The notes beneath the pieces were generated by a model. It made no database searches. It was not told where the DNA came from and saw nothing but the letters and a program-made list of their open reading frames with translations. Positions 1 through 64,000 of a DNA stretch of 64,000 nucleotides are shown here, one piece after another. The position numbers and the translations under genes are program-made. Position 1 is the first letter of the stretch. Every line of letters starts with the position of its first letter. Where the stretch lies: NCBI GenBank assembly GCA_029204225.1, contig CM055092.1, positions 41,320,016 through 41,384,015 of the forward strand, in the 5' to 3' direction. The DNA is from Diphasiastrum complanatum. Taxonomy: Eukaryota > Streptophyta > Lycopodiopsida > Lycopodiales > Lycopodiaceae.

Positions 1-1749
1 CTTTGTCATTTTCCCCACCACACGTCGTTGGAAACACAAGCTATCTTCCTTACCACGTCACTACATACCGCTGCATCATTTTCCTTTCCCTCCAAACCAC
101 ATCAACGCCCACCCACTCCGTCACACCCTATCGGACCTCCCTGGTTTGACGCCGAGTGTCGTATCCTCCATCTCCAAGTCACCCAAGCTAGATTGCATAA
201 TATACACCTTCTTCCTGCTGCTCGTCGATCTTTCCATTATGCCCTCCGACGGAAGAAACGGACGTATGAAACTCAAAAAGGGAAAAGCTTAGTCGATTCC
301 CTTTGCAGTTCCTCCTCCGATGCCTTCTGGAGAGAATTCATCCCCCGTACCCCACCTCCTCCCCTCACTGACCTCCATACCTGGACTACATATGCCACTA
401 CCTTATATACTGTACCCGCGGACACACCCATCTCCATTTCTCCCCGAACGACTACTTTCACTTTCTTCACCCGGGACATGGTCCTGACCGCCATCAAAAG
501 ACTGAAAACCCGTCGCACCCATGATATTGACGACCTTGAATCCAAACTATTAATCCATGCTGCAGATACACTTTCACTGATCCTAGCCACTTTGCTTAAT
601 CAAGCAGTTGTCTCCGGCTTCCCTTCCTCTTGGTGCACCAACATCATCCACCCCATTCATAAAACTGATGACCCCATGGACCTTGGTAACTATCGCAGCA
701 TTATGATTGGACACATCATTGCTAAGTTATATGGCACCATCCTCCAGTCAGCAGTCAGTTCTGAGGCAACGTCTAGGAGTTTACATGCATTGGGCCAGGC
801 AGGTTTCAGAGCACACTACTCCACGACAGATCATATCTTCACCCTTCGGGCCATTATTGAGGAGGCTAGACACAGAAGAGAACGGGTCTACGATTGTTTT
901 GTTGACTTCAGGAAAGCCTTCGACTCTATTCCACGATCCCTTCTCATTCAGCGTCTACGTGATCTTGGTTTTTCTACTGACATGATCTTGGCAGTGATGG
1001 CACTATATGAGAGAGTCCTTGGCTGTTTTCGGAGTGATACCGGCATCTCAGACCACATCTGGAGCACTATTGGCGTGAAATAGGGTTGTTCTCTATCCCC
1101 AACCTTGTTTGGACTATATATTGACGAGCTTGAGAGAGTTATTGAGGGATGCGGTGGCACAGGTTGCAGGCTTGGGAGCATCTTGATTGCTATACTTTTA
1201 TATGCAGATGACGTGGTCCTCTTAGCTTCTTCCAGAGAGGGATTACAGCGACAACTAGACAGTCTTCATGCCTTCTGCAGTAGATGGGGATTGGGGGTTA
1301 ACATATTGAAAACCAAAGTTATGGTTTTCAACACATCGAGAGCTTTTATGCAGCGCCATGAACTCATCTTTGATGGGCAGCCCTTGGAGGTCGTATCTTC
1401 TTACACTTACCTTGGCGTGCTTTTTACAGGCCCTATGTTTGGCATGCGACAGGCAGCCTCCGGCAGACTTGGGAAGGGTCACGCCTCCCTTGTCCAGTTA
1501 GAGCGCTTCTGTTTCAGACGGTTTATTCGGGATGCCCCGAGTAAATGTCACCTTTTTGATACTCTCGTTACTCCCGCAGCCCTATATGCAGCAGAGGTAT
1601 GGTGTGCGGGTCTTACATCTTTGGATTGGGCCAGTATTTCACGACTGCAGGTTCTCATGCTATCTCGGATGCGCCCTGATGTAGACATGACTGACAACGA
1701 TTGCGACGACATTCTCAGACCTAGGATGCAGAGACGACGCACCACCTAG
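1..1749 (+). pseudogene. LINE-A reverse transcriptase, one internal stop, shortened C-terminus
   Basis: One reading frame is open from the window edge to 1749 except for a single TAG at 1081-1083. The frame starts in the linker after the endonuclease (WFDAEC near 148-165) and runs into the reverse transcriptase: NYRSIMIGHIIAKLYG, then FVDFRKAFDSI, then GVK-stop-GCSLSPTLFGLYIDEL, then the catalytic YADDVVL near 1201-1221. In related copies the stop position is a Gln (GVKQGCPLSPTLF), so one C-to-T change broke it. After LQVLMLSRMRP (about 1672) the frame jumps to the tail peptide DVDMTDNDCDD. Sister copies have a few hundred more codons here, including a zinc-binding block, so an internal deletion is inferred. 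Confidence 0.85.
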
Positions 1750-2063
1750 CCTCAGGCGGTCACGAGAGTTACATGCCCTACTAGACCTCTTACACAGAGA
1801 CACTATACATGGTCCTGCTCACAGGCGACGTCAGCGGGCTCCTGCACTTCCTCATGCTACAGCTCGCATTACATCCTTCTACAGCCCCAGTACAGACCTG
1901 GCATCTTGACATGGATACATTTGACTACCATGCACAGACATTATCATTCATGTAGTTATCTTAACTTGCACTAGATGTTTCTTTTTTTCTTTATTACAGT
2001 TTTTGGAGTCGTTTATACGCTCCACGGTTACCACATACTTGAATTGTATTTCCTTAGTCTTAT

Positions 2064-2099
2064 ATGCCTTTTGGCATGGAAAAGACATTAATAAAGCTT

Positions 2100-2137
<38 letters not shown>
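2064..2137 (+). repeat. LINE-A 3' terminal stem-loop, AATAAA and (CT)n tail
   Basis: ATGCC-TTTT-GGCAT (2064-2077) can fold into a 5-bp hairpin. It is followed by GGAAAAGACATTAATAAAGC and a (CT)n run from about 2105 to 2137. The same order appears at 43781-43938 and, on the other strand, at 3343-3388. In non-LTR elements such a conserved 3' hairpin is usually what the element's own reverse transcriptase recognises; that role is inferred here. Confidence 0.8.
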
Positions 2138-2139
<2 letters not shown>

Positions 2140-2990
2140 ATCATACACACAGGGACACAATGATACATACTAGTTTTCATGAAAATGCTCAAGTCCCATT
2201 CTCTATGTGCAAGGTTTTCTTGCCTGCATCAATAACACCTGGGTGGGCTTACCAACAGACACGAGAAAGTTCTGTGGTTTGGAAAGACTCCATATCATTT
2301 ATTTTAGACACCAATGAATATCTACTTCTAGAATCATTCTGAATAGGCCTAAGGTATCCTACTCAACATGATTTTTAAAGGTGAGCTTGAAATTTGTTTC
2401 TTGTCAACAGGAGTCTGGATTAAATCTAAATGCTGTGGAGCTGTTTGATTTTTTTGAGTTACTGGTTTAGAAATGAGAAAACTGATGCAACCCTGATGGA
2501 ACTGTGCAGCTAAGAAGTTCTTAAGACTTATTGCTGATTCATACTAAGTCAGATATTGGGGGCATCAGAATGTTGACCATTTGTTCAACCTTCCTTTTTC
2601 TCTTCACAACTTTGTACCCCCTTTACTGAAGAGATGGGAGTACCCAAAGAAGTGGATCATTCAAAGGCCCCTCCAGCTGACACTGCATAGGATAAGACAA
2701 AAATTTAACGTGTTTAAGTGGATGTTTTATGATGCATGTTGTCTTTCCATGTTTCATTTCAATGCAGCCGTTGAACTCCGAAGCTTATTAACCTTATGAC
2801 CCTTTTGTAAGTTGTGGATATGTGAAGAAACAATTGTGTGACCTACACCTTTTCACGTGAATCTTTAGATTTGAATTTTTTAAATTTAAAAAGCACTAGA
2901 CTTGTACTGTATCATTTGAGAGTGACTTGGCAAGCTGGGTTTGTTTAAGGCTTTTACGTCACACCACAGTTCAGAAAATCCATCCACTAG
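2138..2990. other. Intronic sequence without a recognised feature
   Basis: AT-rich sequence between the LINE-A tail and the first visible Rab3GAP exon. I looked for upstream Rab3GAP exons and saw none. Short open frames here resemble nothing I recognise. Confidence 0.5.
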
Positions 2991-62287
<59,297 letters not shown>

Positions 62288-64000
62288 GTACAAATTTTGT
62301 CCTTCTCATGGTGACAGTGGTTATGATGGCTTCTGCATTTTGTGGGAAAAGCGTATTGTATGAATCATGTACTGGTATTGCATGTGCACATGAATTCTCT
62401 GTATTTTTAAAAGTTGGTCACTTTTCTTAAAAGGTTTCTACAAATCTATGAGTATATGTATGATGCACTTTAAGAAAGAGAGCCTTGTATCTCAACAAAG
62501 TGCATTAGACTTTTCAAAACAGTAAAAAATGTAATGAATGGTTTGGATTATTCTCTATTCTGAAATAAATTAGCTCTCAACAGGAAATGTATCTTTTGTC
62601 AGCTATCATAACCAAGCTGAACTTTTTCATTGTGGACAGTTCATCACTCTTATTTCATTTCTAGATAATCCACCAACAGATGGCCACAAAACAATAAGGA
62701 ATGAAAGGAGACAAGTTTAACAAGATTGAAAGGTACATTTAAAGTGTTAAACAGGCAAATAAGTACTGATACGGGCTGAGTGGGGACTGGAGAGATGATA
62801 GGAAGCTGATGGCAGCGCAAGCCTCCTAATCAGTATCTGCCAGCTGGGTCTGCCTAAATTGGGAGACTGTCAGGCTGCAGTAGGTGACCCTATTAATGGG
62901 AACTGGCACCTTTTACCATTGAATTAATTGGCCAGCTTGGGTACAGTGACAATAAGCACACATTTTATCATTTGACAGGCCAAACACTTTATGTAAGACG
63001 ATCTATTCTTCAAAAGGCGGTTCTACCAATGGTGGAGAGCCTCCATAGGAACTAGCAGCAGCAAAGGCAGCCAGCTACCAATAAATTATAGACAATGCAG
63101 AATGGACTCAATGTCTTTACCAGTACTTTGAAAAAATACACTGAAGCCAAACAGGCTGTTGTACGAAAGTACATCCATCTTCAACAACTGAATAATTTCA
63201 GAGGATTTTTACCAAACTTGAACTGGAGACCTTCAATGTGTTAATGTGATAGCAAACTACACCAAAAGAAAGAAGTTTGCCAATGGTTTTTCATATCACA
63301 GTTACGATGCGCACATTATGATATGGAGGTAACATTGAGCTACAACTATCATTGATCATAAAAGTACGATGTACCAACAGTACTCGACACTCCTTTGGCT
63401 CTATTATATGTTTGTAGCTGACTTGTTGTCTATTTGGTATTTGTGGGCTATATGGCCAACTTGGTCCATAATTTCAATTTGTAAATTTTGAGCCACATGT
63501 GAATGCTACTAATTGCAACCTTGGTCTATCATGTTAGCTTGGAATGCATTTATTTGTGTTGTGCAATCTATTGCTATATTCATGTGGCACTCTTCATCTA
63601 TACTACTGCCTTGTATCTCTTTGTTTGCGCCAGTAGAGTTTGTATTGCATGCTTATTCATGTCCTTCATATTCATGACTGTATTTGGTTTTCTTGGTCCA
63701 CTAGACTAGTAATTGTATCTGTAGGTATGTAGTAGAGGTCTTATTTAATATGGTATAATGCAATGTTCTGATGCATGTCGCATGCCTTCATTTAGCAAAT
63801 CTAGGCAGTTTGTATTGTGTGACTTTCCACTTAGCAGACATTCAGCCATTGTTGCCATCTTCTTGTTACTACAGCGTTCTTCAATATATATTGCATCTGT
63901 AGCATACTCGCAGTGGGGACCTGGTCCTTTTTACAAAGGAGGTTCACAAGCGTGTTATTGACAGCTTCTTGGGCGGATTCCATAAATTACTTGACATAAG
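62288..64000. other. Start of the next intron, no exon seen
   Basis: I searched for the following Rab3GAP segment (a helical stretch ending in a basic C-terminal part) and saw none up to the window end. No transposon was recognised. Confidence 0.55.

Larger units (their letters stand above)
1..2137 (+). mobile_element. LINE-A: 3' part of a non-LTR retrotransposon with 3' stem-loop and (CT)n tail
   Basis: This is a non-LTR retrotransposon cut by the left window edge. It contains the end of the endonuclease linker, a reverse transcriptase with the YADD box, a 3' untranslated region, a short stem-loop (2064-2077), an AATAAA box (2090-2095) and a (CT)n tail instead of poly-A. The lineage recurs in this window at 3343, 15586, 22926, 42150, 49850, 51850, 56146 and 57080, which fixes its 3' end. 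The clade is not assigned with confidence; it is not a typical plant L1 by eye. It lies upstream of the first visible host exon, most likely in an intron of the host gene. Confidence 0.85.

Noticed and set aside
2581-2799. An upstream Rab3GAP exon
   Set aside because: The peptide does not match any part of the family that I can recall and no phase-compatible splice sites bracket it.

Overview
The window is nuclear DNA of a land plant with a large, transposon-rich genome. It shows GT-AG introns of up to about 16 kb, chromodomain-bearing Ty3/gypsy elements, Copia elements primed by initiator-Met tRNA, a TRIM, hAT elements and LINEs. A fern, lycophyte or gymnosperm-like genome would fit; I cannot name the species.

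The whole window is one host gene on the + strand plus the mobile elements in its introns. Thirteen exons between 2991 and 62287 join with matching splice phases into about 606 codons of a Rab3 GTPase-activating protein catalytic subunit (Rab3GAP1 family). The first exons lie left of the window and the last lie right of it. Exons are 46 to 317 bp. Some introns are compact (95 to 455 bp) and others are swollen to 3-16 kb. No other host gene is seen.

Layout. 1-2137: 3' part of a LINE (LINE-A). 2991-3178: first visible exon. Intron 1: minus-strand LINE tail and a decayed hAT transposase. Intron 2: a chromovirus remnant (Gypsy-2) carrying a nested solo LTR. Intron 3 (16.2 kb): another chromovirus remnant (Gypsy-3); LINE-B split by a complete young chromovirus (Gypsy-1, 16380-22925); a gutted Copia element (Copia-C); and inside Copia-C a 404-bp minus-strand TRIM whose two LTRs each contain a tRNA-like sequence. 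Intron 4: nothing recognised. Intron 6: a decayed gypsy with a hAT-type MITE (MITE-A). Intron 8: MITE-B, a LINE tail fused to an ORF1-only LINE with an intact ORF, and a faint LTR pair. Intron 9: LINE remnants on both strands, a gypsy fragment fused to a Copia element, MITE-C and a second hAT transposase fragment.

The most notable items are: (1) the TRIM with tRNA-like LTRs; (2) three hAT-type MITEs (8-bp target duplications, CATAGTTGCA-like ends) whose subterminal arms are built from different palindromic words, with left and right arms matching within each element while MITE-B and MITE-C share the same core; (3) a LINE lineage with a conserved 3' stem-loop and a (CT)n tail that also serves an ORF1-only element. 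The gene model rests on family recognition and splice-phase arithmetic done by eye; boundaries of old repeats are approximate.
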